The position numbers were made by a program, and so were the translations under genes. This document shows positions 1 through 7,823 of a stretch of 64,000 nucleotides of DNA, piece by piece. The DNA is from Nocardioides sp. BGMRC 2183 (GTDB lineage Bacteria > Actinomycetota > Actinomycetes > Propionibacteriales > Nocardioidaceae), in NCBI GenBank assembly GCA_008123405.1, contig VSSA01000008.1:124001-188000 (forward strand), read 5' to 3'. Below the pieces are notes generated by a model. It had not been told where the DNA came from. It worked only from the letters and a program-made list of their open reading frames with translations, and made no database searches. Position 1 is the first letter of the stretch. Each line of letters opens with the position of its first letter.

Positions 1-1057
1 CGATGCAGTAGCCGGCGCCGACGCACGGACGGATCCGATCCTCGGTTCCCTCCATCACCCGGGTCATCAGGTGCGGATCGGCGATGTGCGCCCGGGTCAT
101 CCCGACCAGGTCGAGCAGACCCTCACGGATCGCGTAGCGCGCCGTCGGCAGGTCGGGGATGCGCCCGGCATGCATCACCGGTACGTCGAGTGCCCGCTTC
201 ACCTCGCCCGCGAACTCGAGGTGGGCGGCCGCCGGCGTACCCATCGGCGCAATGGTCTTGGCGAGGGCGTCGTCGGTCTCCAGCCCGCCGCGCAGGACGC
301 TGAGGAAGTCGATCCCCTCGGCCACCAGCCGACGGGCGATCTCGATGCCGTCTTCCTGGGTGAGGCCGCCGGGCCGGGCCTCGTCGACGGCCATCCGCAG
401 GCCGACGACGAAGTCGTCTCCGACCCGTTCGCGCACCGCGCGGATCACCGCGATCGGGAACCGCAGGCGGCCCTCGAGGTCGCCACCCCACTCGTCGTCG
501 CGATGGTTGGTCGCCGGGGACCAGAACTGCTCCAGCAGATGACTGAAGCCCATCAGCTCGATCCCGTCGAGGCCGCCGGCGCGACACCGTTCGGCGCCGT
601 CGGCGTAGGCCGCGACGATCCGCTCTATGTCCCAGTCCTCGGCGGCCTTCGGGAACGCCCGGTGCTGCGGCTCGCGGTGGCCGGAGGCGGACACGATCGG
701 CAGCCAGTCCCCCGCGTAGTTCGTCGTACGACGGCCGGCGTGCGTCACCTGGCAGGTGACGAAGGTGTCGTGCTCGTGGACGGCGTCCGCGATCGCCTGG
801 AAGTACGGCACCACCTCGTCCTTGTAGAGCGCGATGTTGTTGACGAACGCCGGTGACTCGGGTGCGACGCAGGCCGCACCGCCGAGCATGGTCAACGCGA
901 GGCCGCCCCTGGCCTTCTCCAGGTGATAGCGCAGGTAGCGCTCCTTGGGCAGGCCGTCCTCGGCATACGCCGGTTCGTGCGACGTGCTGACCACGCGGTT
1001 CTTCAGCTGCAGGTGCTTGAGCCGGAACGGCTCGAGCAGCGGGTCGTGGAGGGGCAT
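1..1057 (-). CDS. Old-yellow-enzyme family FMN oxidoreductase, N-methylproline demethylase/dienoyl-CoA reductase-like (partial)
   Basis: The C-terminal end lies beyond the left window edge; about 352 codons are visible. The protein opens with a flavin TIM-barrel typical of the Old yellow enzyme / 2,4-dienoyl-CoA reductase / dimethylamine dehydrogenase group: LKNRVVSTSHEPAYAEDG near residue 17, CQVTHAGRR near 100, EQFWSPATNHRDDEWGG near 166, and RPCVGAGYCI at the edge, where this group begins its Fe-S cluster cysteines. The TSHEPAYAEDGLPKERY stretch is, from memory, closest to stachydrine/N-methylproline demethylases. ATG 1057 has GGAG a few bases upstream. It is last in a leftward operon with ridA, an FAD amine oxidase and pruA. 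The substrate is inference; the family is confident. Confidence 0.85.
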   Translation of the reverse strand, partial: MPLHDPLLEPFRLKHLQLKNRVVSTSHEPAYAEDGLPKERYLRYHLEKARGGLALTMLGGAACVAPESPAFVNNIALYKDEVVPYFQAIADAVHEHDTFVTCQVTHAGRRTTNYAGDWLPIVSASGHREPQHRAFPKAAEDWDIERIVAAYADGAERCRAGGLDGIELMGFSHLLEQFWSPATNHRDDEWGGDLEGRLRFPIAVIRAVRERVGDDFVVGLRMAVDEARPGGLTQEDGIEIARRLVAEGIDFLSVLRGGLETDDALAKTIAPMGTPAAAHLEFAGEVKRALDVPVMHAGRIPDLPTARYAIREGLLDLVGMTRAHIADPHLMTRVMEGTEDRIRPCVGAGYCI

Positions 1058-1082
1058 CGGGACTCCAGAGGGAGGGCGAGCG

Positions 1083-2732
1083 TCAGTCGCCCATGTAGGG
1101 GTAGCGGTAGTCGGTGTCGGGCGCGAGGTTCTCCTTGATGAACCGGCCGCTGACCCAGCGCTGGAGCGCGAGCGGGGAGCCGATCTTGTCGTTGGTCCCG
1201 GAGGCGCGGGAGCCGGCGAACTGCTGCTTGCCGATCGACATCCCGGCCGGCTTGTCGTTGATCGCGAGATAGCCGGAGGTGTCGCGGAGGATGTCGAGCG
1301 CCTGGCCGATCGCGGAGCGGTCGGTGGCGTAGACCGAGCAGGTGAGGCCGTACGGGCTGGTGCGGTCGGCCAGGCGCAGCGTCTCCTCCCACTGGTCGTC
1401 CTCGAAGACGTGGACCACCAGCAGGGGACCGAAGAACTCGGTCTCGAAGGTGAAGGCGGTCGGGTCGGTCGACTCGAAGACCGTGGGCCGCACGAAGTAG
1501 CCGACTCCCTTGTCGGAGGTCCCTCCGGCGATGAGGGTGTGGGAGTCGAGCTGCTGTGCCCGCTCGATGGCGTCGGTGAGCCGGTCGTACGCCGTCTCGT
1601 CGATCACCGCGCCGAGGAAGGTGCGGTGATCGGTGACGTCGCCGACGACGAGTCCGTCGACCTGGGCGGCGTACTCGTCGCGGATCTGCTTCCAGACGCT
1701 GCGCGCCACGTAGGCCCGCGAGGCGGCCGAGCACTTCTGGCCCTGGAACTCGAACGCGCCGCGGGTGAGGCCGGTCTTGACGGCCTGCGGGTCGGCGGAG
1801 GGGTGCGCGAGGACCGCGTTCTTGCCGCCGGTCTCGCCGACCAGGCGCGGGTAGGAGCGGTAGCTGTCGATGTGGTCGGCGGTCTTGCGCCACAGCTCGC
1901 GGAAGACCTGGGTGGAGCCGACGAAGGCCATCCCGGCGAACTCGGGGTGGGCCAGGCAGATGTCGCTCACCATCGCGCCGTCGCCGTGGACGGTGTTGAT
2001 GACGCCCGGCGGGAGCCCGGCCTCCTCGTAGATGCGGCGGATGACGTCGGTGCTCAGCGCCGACTTCTCCGACGGCTTCCACACCACGGTGTTGCCCATC
2101 ATCGCCGCCGTCATCGGCAGCTGACCGGCGATGTTGGTGAAGTTGAAGGGGCTGACCGCGAGCACGAAGCCCTCGAGGCCGCGCTGGTCGAGGTAGTTGT
2201 TCTCGCCGCCCTGGACGGCCTGCGGCTGCCGGTTGTAGATCTCCGCGGCGTAGTGCGCGTTGAACCGGATCAGGTCGGCGAGCTCGCACACCCCGTCGAT
2301 CTCGGCCTGGTGGAAGGTCTTGGACTGGTTCAGCATGGTGGCCGCGTTGACCTCGTCGCGGTACTTGCCGGTGATCAGCTCCGCGGCCCGCAGGAAGATG
2401 GTGATCCGCTCCCACCACGGCATCCGCGCCCAGCTGTGCCGGGCCTCCAGCGCCGCCTCGATGGCGCGGTGCACGTGCGACTCCTCGGCGAGGCTCAGGT
2501 TGCCGAGGACGAGGCGATGGTCGTGCGGGCAGACCACCGGTTGGGTGCGTTCGGTGTGGATGACCTCGCCGCCGATCTGCAGCGGGATGTCCTGGGTCAT
2601 CGAGCTCAATCGCTTGATCTCGGCCAGCAGCGCGTCCGCCTCCGGGGAGCCCGGGGCGTAGTCGTGCACCGGCTCGTTGGCGGGGAGCGGGACGTTGAAG
2701 TTCCCGGCGATGGGGTGGATTGCTCCGGTCAT
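1083..2732 (-). CDS. pruA: L-glutamate gamma-semialdehyde (1-pyrroline-5-carboxylate) dehydrogenase
   Basis: A 549-residue aldehyde dehydrogenase that oxidises glutamate semialdehyde (hydrated P5C) to glutamate with NAD+, the last step of proline breakdown. Length and sequence fit the monofunctional P5CDH class. Visible motifs are FVGST (NAD site), LVGETGGKN with general base E300, and EFQGQKCSAASR with nucleophile C334. I place the start at ATG 2732, which has AGGAG 8 nt upstream; the frame is open 13 codons further but without a ribosome site. It lies 13 nt after the amine oxidase gene and 25 nt before the flavoenzyme gene, so the three are probably co-transcribed. No proline dehydrogenase gene is in view, which suggests the semialdehyde comes from another imino acid. 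Confidence 0.93.
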   Translation of the reverse strand: MTGAIHPIAGNFNVPLPANEPVHDYAPGSPEADALLAEIKRLSSMTQDIPLQIGGEVIHTERTQPVVCPHDHRLVLGNLSLAEESHVHRAIEAALEARHSWARMPWWERITIFLRAAELITGKYRDEVNAATMLNQSKTFHQAEIDGVCELADLIRFNAHYAAEIYNRQPQAVQGGENNYLDQRGLEGFVLAVSPFNFTNIAGQLPMTAAMMGNTVVWKPSEKSALSTDVIRRIYEEAGLPPGVINTVHGDGAMVSDICLAHPEFAGMAFVGSTQVFRELWRKTADHIDSYRSYPRLVGETGGKNAVLAHPSADPQAVKTGLTRGAFEFQGQKCSAASRAYVARSVWKQIRDEYAAQVDGLVVGDVTDHRTFLGAVIDETAYDRLTDAIERAQQLDSHTLIAGGTSDKGVGYFVRPTVFESTDPTAFTFETEFFGPLLVVHVFEDDQWEETLRLADRTSPYGLTCSVYATDRSAIGQALDILRDTSGYLAINDKPAGMSIGKQQFAGSRASGTNDKIGSPLALQRWVSGRFIKENLAPDTDYRYPYMGD

Positions 2733-2745
2733 GAGGTACTCCTGA

Positions 2746-4017
2746 TCAGGCGGGGGTGGTACGTCGGGCACGCGCGCCGAAGCGCGTCAGGCGGAAGGGT
2801 TCGAGAAGCGGCTGCCGCTCCTCGCGATCGATCTCGCGGGCGGCGAGCGCGCCGGTGACAGGGCCGAGGGTGACCCCGAGGGTGCCGTGGCCGGTCGCGA
2901 GATAGAGGCCCTCGCGACCCGGGACCGGGCCGATCACGGGGGCGTCGTCGACGGTGGTCGGCCGGTGGCCGACCCACTCGACCTCGACCTGGGTCGGTCG
3001 CCAGCTCTCGAGATAGGTGAGTCCGTGGCGGACCACCATGTCGAGGCGCTTGCGGTTCAGGCGCAGGTCACGACGACCGATGTCGAAGGTCCCCGAGAGA
3101 CGGACCGCATCGCCGAACGGCGAGCAGGCGACCATGTGCTCGTAGAGCTTCAGCGGGTGCGTGGGCGCTGTTCCTTCGCCGTACGCCGTCATGCTCGTGC
3201 CCTTGGCGGCCTCCAGCGGGACGGTCACACCGAGCGGCGCGAGCAGCGCCCGGGACTCATAGCCTGCGGCGACCACCACCCGGTCGGCGACAATCCGCTG
3301 GTCGTGCTCGGTGACGACCACCCAGGTCCCGGCGGCTCCGGGTTCGATCGAGCGGACCTGCGCATGCTCGATGACCTCTCCACCCTGGTCGAGGAGGGCC
3401 TTCGCGAGACCGGCGGTGAGCGTCTCGGGACGGACGTGGCGTTCGTCCTCCAGGTGCAGGACTCCCGCCACGTCACGTCGGATCGCCGGATCGAAGTCGC
3501 GGATCTCGCGGCCCCGGTGCACGGTGATCGTCCCGCGATAGCCGAGCGTCCGTTTGCTGGCGGCGAGCTCCTCGTAGTGCGCGAGGTTGCCGGCTTCTTG
3601 GAACACAACGGCGAGCCCGTCGCGGTGATGCTCGAAGCTCACCCCGCGCTCGAGCAGCGCGTCCACGTGCTCGTGGGCGTGCTGGGAGAGCGCTTGGAGC
3701 GAGGCGGTGGTGCGCGCGCTCCGCTCGGCTGAGCTCGCGCGCAGGAAGTTGAACACCCAGGAGGCGAACCCGGGCTCGAGGTGCGGTCGGATCCGGGCTG
3801 GTCCTTCGGTGCTGGCGAAGCTGCGCACCGCGTCGCGCACGGCACCCGGCGCCGCACGCGGGGCGGAGAGGAAGGGGGTGATCCATCCGGCGTTGCCGGC
3901 GGAGCCCTGCGCTCCGGTCGCGCCAGCGTCGAGGACGGTGACGGCGTGGCCGAGCTCGGCGAGCTCGTAGGCGCACGACAACCCGATGACACCGGCGCCG
4001 ACGACAGCGATCCTCAT
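2746..4017 (-). CDS. FAD-dependent D-amino acid dehydrogenase/oxidase (DadA/DAO fold)
   Basis: A 423-residue flavoprotein of the glycine/D-amino acid oxidase superfamily. The N-terminal Rossmann motif GAGVIG is at residues 7-12, followed by the strand ending VLDAG, which binds the ADP ribose of FAD. The C-terminal part has VEWVGHRPTTVDDAPVIGPV and ATGHGTLGVTLGP, the flavin-closing motifs of DadA and hydroxyproline/sarcosine-type dehydrogenases. The start ATG 4017 overlaps the ridA stop in an ATGA. Next to ridA and pruA, the likely reaction is oxidation of a cyclic or N-alkylated amino acid (D-proline, hydroxyproline or N-methylproline) to an imine. The exact substrate cannot be read from the sequence. 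Confidence 0.85.
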   Translation of the reverse strand: MRIAVVGAGVIGLSCAYELAELGHAVTVLDAGATGAQGSAGNAGWITPFLSAPRAAPGAVRDAVRSFASTEGPARIRPHLEPGFASWVFNFLRASSAERSARTTASLQALSQHAHEHVDALLERGVSFEHHRDGLAVVFQEAGNLAHYEELAASKRTLGYRGTITVHRGREIRDFDPAIRRDVAGVLHLEDERHVRPETLTAGLAKALLDQGGEVIEHAQVRSIEPGAAGTWVVVTEHDQRIVADRVVVAAGYESRALLAPLGVTVPLEAAKGTSMTAYGEGTAPTHPLKLYEHMVACSPFGDAVRLSGTFDIGRRDLRLNRKRLDMVVRHGLTYLESWRPTQVEVEWVGHRPTTVDDAPVIGPVPGREGLYLATGHGTLGVTLGPVTGALAAREIDREERQPLLEPFRLTRFGARARRTTPA

Positions 4018-4430
4018 GCGGGGCCGCCCTCCTCGGGCCGGCGGTGGGCGACGGCCTCGAACTCGACCTGGGTGTTGCCGCGGAACCGGGGCACCTCGAC
4101 GGTCGTACGGGCGGGCAGGCCGTGCGCACCGACCACCTCGAGGTAGACCTCGTTGAGGATCGGCAGCTGCTCGATGTCGGACACGTAGCCGTTGATCTTC
4201 ACCACCGTCGACCAGTCGGCGCCAGCCGCACGCAGGAAGGTCTCGAGGTTGGCGAGGGCGGTCCGCACCTGGGTCGCGAAGTCGTCGGAGACGCTCCCGT
4301 CGGCCTCGGTCGGGAGCGCGCCCGCGGTCCAGACCAGGCCGCCGACGACGACGGCGGGTGAGTACGGCGCGGTGGCCGGAGTGGTGTCCAACCGGACGAG
4401 GGTGCGGCCGGTTGCGTCGTACTGGGGCAT
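4014..4430 (-). CDS. RidA family enamine/imine deaminase
   Basis: A 138-residue protein of the RidA/YjgF/UK114 family, which hydrolyses reactive enamines and imines formed from amino acids. Characteristic stretches are GLVWTAGALP (residues 46-55), a central helix with LANLETFLRAAGA, VVKINGYVSD, and a C-terminal LPARTTVEVPRFRGN, where the family carries its ligand-binding arginine. ATG 4430 with AAGGCGAG upstream is preferred over an upstream in-frame start. It is first in the leftward operon and reads directly away from the GntR operators. Its place before an imine-producing flavoenzyme makes clearance or hydrolysis of that imine its probable role. Confidence 0.88.
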   Translation of the reverse strand: MPQYDATGRTLVRLDTTPATAPYSPAVVVGGLVWTAGALPTEADGSVSDDFATQVRTALANLETFLRAAGADWSTVVKINGYVSDIEQLPILNEVYLEVVGAHGLPARTTVEVPRFRGNTQVEFEAVAHRRPEEGGPA

Positions 4431-4472
4431 GTGCTCGCCTTCGGCAGGGGGTGTGACGCGCACCACCGTAGA

Positions 4473-4509
4473 TGTGATCACAGATCACAGTCAAGGGATG
4501 TGATCACAT
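4473..4509. promoter_or_regulatory. Two palindromic operators (TGTGATCACA) between ridA and the GntR gene
   Basis: Two perfect copies of TGTGATCACA lie at 4473-4482 and 4499-4508; the second extends to a 12-bp palindrome ATGTGATCACAT (4498-4509). The centres are 26 bp apart, and a further half-site (GATCACAG) sits between them. They lie in the 106-bp gap between the divergent start codons of ridA and the GntR-family gene. The adjacent FCD-type GntR protein is the obvious binder, giving autoregulation and control of the catabolic operon. Assignment is by position and symmetry only. Confidence 0.7.
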
Positions 4510-4536
4510 ATTTGTTTTCGCGGTAGCCTTGCCGCC

Positions 4537-5229
4537 GTGACCCTCTCGCCCAACGCCGGCAACTCGCAGACCACGCTCTCGGTCGCCCCCGCTCCACTGG
4601 CCGAGCAGGTCTTCACCACCCTGCGGGAATGGATCGTGATCGGTGAGCTGCGGCCGGGCCAGCGACTCCGGGTGCGCGACCTGGCCGATGCGGTCGGCAC
4701 CAGTGTGATGCCGGTGCGCGACGCGATCCGGCGTCTCGTCGAGTGCGGCCTCGCCGAGCACGAGGCCTACAAGGGCGCCCGGGTGCGCGAACTCGACGCA
4801 GCGGAGCTCGAGAACATCTACGCCGTCCGGATCCTCGTGGAAGGCGAGGCGGCCCGACTCGGCGCGGTCTCCGCGACCCCCGGCGTGGTCGAGCAGATGC
4901 GCGAGCACTGGAGCGAGCTCGACCGCGCGGCTCGCTCCGGCGACGTCAGCGAGGCGCTCCGTCGCGACGAGCTCCTCCTCAGCACGCTCTACGTGGCTGG
5001 CGAGAACGACGTGCTCGTGAGCGTCGTCAGCAACCTCTGGGACAAGGTTCGTCCCTACAAGGTGGTGTGGGCGACGGCCGCCACAGGGCGGGGCGACCTG
5101 TCGATGTGGCACTTCGCGCCCGAGTTGATCGAGGCGGTGACGGCGAACGACGCCGCCGGCGCCGAGGCGATCATGCGCGACACCTACGCCGCTGCCAGGA
5201 GCGCGATCCTCGCCACGCTCGAGCCGTGA
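4537..5229 (+). CDS. GntR family transcriptional regulator, FadR/FCD subfamily
   Basis: A 230-residue regulator. Residues about 15-80 form the GntR winged helix (LAEQVFTTLREWIVIGELRPG, then LADAVGTSVMPVRDAIRRLVECGL); residues about 85-225 form the all-helical FCD effector domain, with the typical metal/ligand residues spread through RRDELLLSTL and AELIEAVTANDAAGAEAIM-like helices. The GTG start at 4537 follows two palindromic operators. It is divergent from the ridA-amine oxidase-pruA-flavoenzyme operon, so it is most likely the local repressor that releases its DNA when an amino-acid-derived acid binds. The ligand is unknown. Confidence 0.88.
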   Translation: MTLSPNAGNSQTTLSVAPAPLAEQVFTTLREWIVIGELRPGQRLRVRDLADAVGTSVMPVRDAIRRLVECGLAEHEAYKGARVRELDAAELENIYAVRILVEGEAARLGAVSATPGVVEQMREHWSELDRAARSGDVSEALRRDELLLSTLYVAGENDVLVSVVSNLWDKVRPYKVVWATAATGRGDLSMWHFAPELIEAVTANDAAGAEAIMRDTYAAARSAILATLEP

Positions 5230-5376
5230 GGGCTCAGCACCCGTAGCGCTCCGCCAGCAGATCCGGCGACGCTTCCCTTGACTATGGCGCACCTCACACT
5301 GCTAAAGTTCAGCAGTTCAGATTTGTGAATCATTGTCACGTACGGAAACTTTCGGTGCGGGAACGAAGGGTCGACC

Positions 5377-7182
5377 ATGAACCTCCGCAGGACAGCAGCG
5401 ACTCTCGCGTTGACGATGCTGGGAGGCCTCCTCGCCAGCGGAGTCTCGACGCCGCATCCCGCCGCGGCGGCACCGGGTGACCCGACCCCGGACTGGGTTG
5501 GTTCCTGGGGGGCCGCACCGATGGCCGGACAAGACAACGGGTGCACCGACTGCACCATCCGCAACCTGATCCAGGTGAGCAACGGCGGCTCCCAGGTACG
5601 GGTCACCTTCTCCAACCGCTTCGGCAACGGACCGCTCCGCATCGGCGCCGCCACCGTCGCACGGCCTGCCACCAGCACCACCGCGCACGTCGTGTCGGGC
5701 ACGATGCGCACCCTACGGTTCGGCGGCGAGGAGGAGGTCGTCATTCCGGCGGGTGCCACCGCGACCAGCGATCCCGCCGAGCTCGTCGTGGAGGACTCAG
5801 GAAGACTTCTGGTCACGACCTTCACGCCCGGCTACACCACGCCGATGACCGTGCACGACATCGGAAGCCAGACCTCCTTCTTCACCCGCGGCCGCGACGC
5901 CTCGCATGACGAGAGTGCGGGTGCCTTCCCCGAGCGCACGGATGACCGACACTTCGTCACGCGCGTCGACGTACTGGACGACGCTGTCGGGACGGTCGTC
6001 ACCTTCGGCGACTCCATTACCGACGGGGTCGGCTCCACGATCAACCTCAACACCCGCTACCCGGACTTCCTCGTGACAAGGCTGAAGTCCAGTCAGGCGC
6101 AGGCGGGCCTGGTCAACAGCGGCATCAGCGGCAACCGGGTCCTGGCCGACGGGACCGGTGAGCGGGCGCTGGCGCGCTTCGACCGCGACGTCCTCGACGT
6201 GCCCGGGGTGCGTTCGGTGATCATCCTCGAGGGCATCAATGACATCATGAACTCGCCCAACGGCACCGACGTCGCTCCACTGCTCGCCGGCCTGCAGGAG
6301 ATGGTCGACCGGGCCCACGCCGAGGGACTTCGGGTTGTGCTCGGCACGTTGACACCCTTCCAGGGCTGGGGCGCCTGGACCCCCGAGCGGGAGGCCTCGC
6401 GACTCGCCGTCAACACATGGATCCGCGCACACGACGGAGTCGAGGGGATAGCCGACTTTGACGCCGCGCTGCGCGATCCCGCCGCCCAGTCCCGGATGCT
6501 GCCCGTCCTCGACAGCGGCGACCACCTCCACCCCGGTGACGCCGGCTACGCCGTGATGGCCGACGCGGTGCCGCTCGACGCCCTGCTGGAGCTCCCCGCG
6601 CCGCAAGCCCAGGTCGAGTTCACCGAACACCCGGCCGAGCTGGTCTCGGTGGTGGCCGGCGGTGAGGTCACGCTGAGGGCCACCGCCCAGGCGAGCCAGG
6701 GCGAGGTCTCCTACCAGTGGCAGCGTCGCGGTGTCGGCACGGACTGGGTGGACGTCTCCGGTGCGACCCAGGCCGCCCTGACCCTGCGCGGGGTCGATCC
6801 GCCGCAGGGCGGCGAGCAGTATCGAGTCCTCGCCAGCGCCGCCGGCGCGACCGCCATCTCCAGCATCGCCACGATCGTCGTCCGTGCCCCGACCACGGTC
6901 CAGTCCCAGGTCCGGCTTCGCCTGACCGCGGCACGCGTGGGCAAGACGCCCGTGGCGTGGATACGCGCCAGCGCCGCCGGCTCGGTGCGCATTGTTGCCC
7001 GCCACGGCAAGGCCCGAGTGATCCGCGTCGCCCGCATCAACAAAGGCGCGACACGCAGGGTCCGGCTCCCCCGCACGCTGACCCGACGGACCGGAAAGCT
7101 CGTCGTCCAGGTGCGGTTGACCCCGACCTCGCGGACGGTCCTTCCCGCACTCTCGACGCTCACCATGGTCGTGCGGCGCTGA
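5377..7182 (+). CDS. Secreted SGNH/GDSL-family esterase with C-terminal Ig-like region
   Basis: A 601-residue exported hydrolase. Residues 1-32 are a Sec signal peptide (charged MNLRR, hydrophobic core, AAAA before the cut). The SGNH domain carries block I FGDSITDG with nucleophile S213, block II SGISGNR, block III EGINDI, and block V DHLHPGDAGY with D382 and H385. An N-terminal beta domain (about 40-200) precedes it, as in rhamnogalacturonan acetylesterase-like SGNH proteins. After about residue 410 an immunoglobulin-like segment (VSYQWQRRG) and a basic beta-rich tail follow. It probably de-esterifies an extracellular polysaccharide or lipid. It is a single gene; a hairpin follows its stop. 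Confidence 0.88.
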   Translation: MNLRRTAATLALTMLGGLLASGVSTPHPAAAAPGDPTPDWVGSWGAAPMAGQDNGCTDCTIRNLIQVSNGGSQVRVTFSNRFGNGPLRIGAATVARPATSTTAHVVSGTMRTLRFGGEEEVVIPAGATATSDPAELVVEDSGRLLVTTFTPGYTTPMTVHDIGSQTSFFTRGRDASHDESAGAFPERTDDRHFVTRVDVLDDAVGTVVTFGDSITDGVGSTINLNTRYPDFLVTRLKSSQAQAGLVNSGISGNRVLADGTGERALARFDRDVLDVPGVRSVIILEGINDIMNSPNGTDVAPLLAGLQEMVDRAHAEGLRVVLGTLTPFQGWGAWTPEREASRLAVNTWIRAHDGVEGIADFDAALRDPAAQSRMLPVLDSGDHLHPGDAGYAVMADAVPLDALLELPAPQAQVEFTEHPAELVSVVAGGEVTLRATAQASQGEVSYQWQRRGVGTDWVDVSGATQAALTLRGVDPPQGGEQYRVLASAAGATAISSIATIVVRAPTTVQSQVRLRLTAARVGKTPVAWIRASAAGSVRIVARHGKARVIRVARINKGATRRVRLPRTLTRRTGKLVVQVRLTPTSRTVLPALSTLTMVVRR

Positions 7183-7184
7183 GG

Positions 7185-7211
7185 GGGACGAGCCCGACAA
7201 GAGCTCGTCCC
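7185..7211 (+). terminator. Hairpin just after the SGNH esterase stop
   Basis: GGGACGAGC (7185-7193) pairs perfectly with GCTCGTCCC (7203-7211) across a 9-nt loop, starting 3 nt after the TGA at 7180-7182. No U tract follows, which is common for actinobacterial terminators. It fits a transcription end or 3' mRNA-stabilising stem. Confidence 0.5.
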
Positions 7212-7312
7212 ACCCGCTCTACACCGAGATGAGGGCCGGAATCGAGCCACCGACCGCGGAATCGAAACAGCCCCTCACTCCGCGTTGCCCGCAGGTGAGA
7301 GGCTATTTCGAG

Positions 7313-7388
7313 TGGAGCCGCCTGTCGGAATCGAACCGACGACCTATTCATTACGAGTGAATCGCTCTACCGACTGAGCTAAGGCGGC
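7313..7388 (-). tRNA. tRNA-Thr (anticodon CGT)
   Basis: Reading leftward from 7388 a complete 76-nt cloverleaf can be drawn. The 7-bp acceptor stem is GCCGCCT with AGGCGGC; the D arm GCTC...GAGC follows. The anticodon stem ATTCA/TGAAT encloses loop CTCGTAA with anticodon CGT. The variable loop is AGGTC, and the T arm GTCGG-TTCGATT-CCGAC follows. Discriminator U is followed by an encoded CCA (7313-7315). It reads threonine ACG codons. It stands alone between the SGNH esterase and the Cys-rich small protein. Confidence 0.97.
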
Positions 7389-7520
7389 GGAGTGCCGGCG
7401 GGGCCGGCACGACCTCGCGCAGCATACCGGCGGCTCACTTCGGTGAGCGAATCGACCGGGGGCGTGGGGACCAGGACGGGAACGGGCCCGGTCCCCACGC
7501 CGACGGCGCCAGGGAGGGCG

Positions 7521-7697
7521 TCAGCCCGCGACAGCCACCGGGCGGACGTCGGCACGTCCGGTCTCGTGGGTCTGCGGGGCACCGCACCAGCAGGTGAAGC
7601 TGAACGACAGCGTCGAGTCGGTGCCGGCAACCCCCTCGACCTGGCTCGGGAAGATGAGCTGACGCTTCTCGCACGAGGAGCAGGAGTGGATGAACAC
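7521..7697 (-). CDS. 58-residue cysteine-rich (zinc-ribbon-like) protein
   Basis: A small gene with a strong ribosome site (AAGGAGG, 5 nt before GTG 7697). The 58-residue product begins MFIHSCSSCEKRQLIF and continues SFSFTCWCGAPQTHE, so it has a CxxC pair (C6, C9) and a CxC pair about 30 residues later, an arrangement able to bind zinc. I recognise no named family; the good ribosome site, clean stop and metal-ligand pattern support a real gene. It lies between tRNA-Thr and the divergent LysR gene and may act in nucleic-acid or protein binding, but no function can be assigned. Confidence 0.75.
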   Translation of the reverse strand: MFIHSCSSCEKRQLIFPSQVEGVAGTDSTLSFSFTCWCGAPQTHETGRADVRPVAVAG

Positions 7698-7823
7698 GGG
7701 TTGCCTCCTTCAGGGGGCCGACGACGGTGACACTCCTATTGTCTGAGACTTCAACTACCAGGGGTAGGCTCATCTTCCAGAAGAATCCCTAGGTCTTGCC
7801 TATGGATGTGACGGGGGTCTCCG

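Noticed and set aside
5325-5341. CRP-like sequence TGTGAATCATTGTCAC upstream of the SGNH esterase
   Set aside because: The half-sites are seven rather than six bases apart and the second half lacks the final A, so it does not fit the consensus.
7240-7300. tRNA-like fragments (ggaatcgagcc, ggaatcgaaac) beside tRNA-Thr
   Set aside because: They recall the T-arm sequence but no acceptor or anticodon stem can be formed; they are too short to call a tRNA pseudogene or attachment site.
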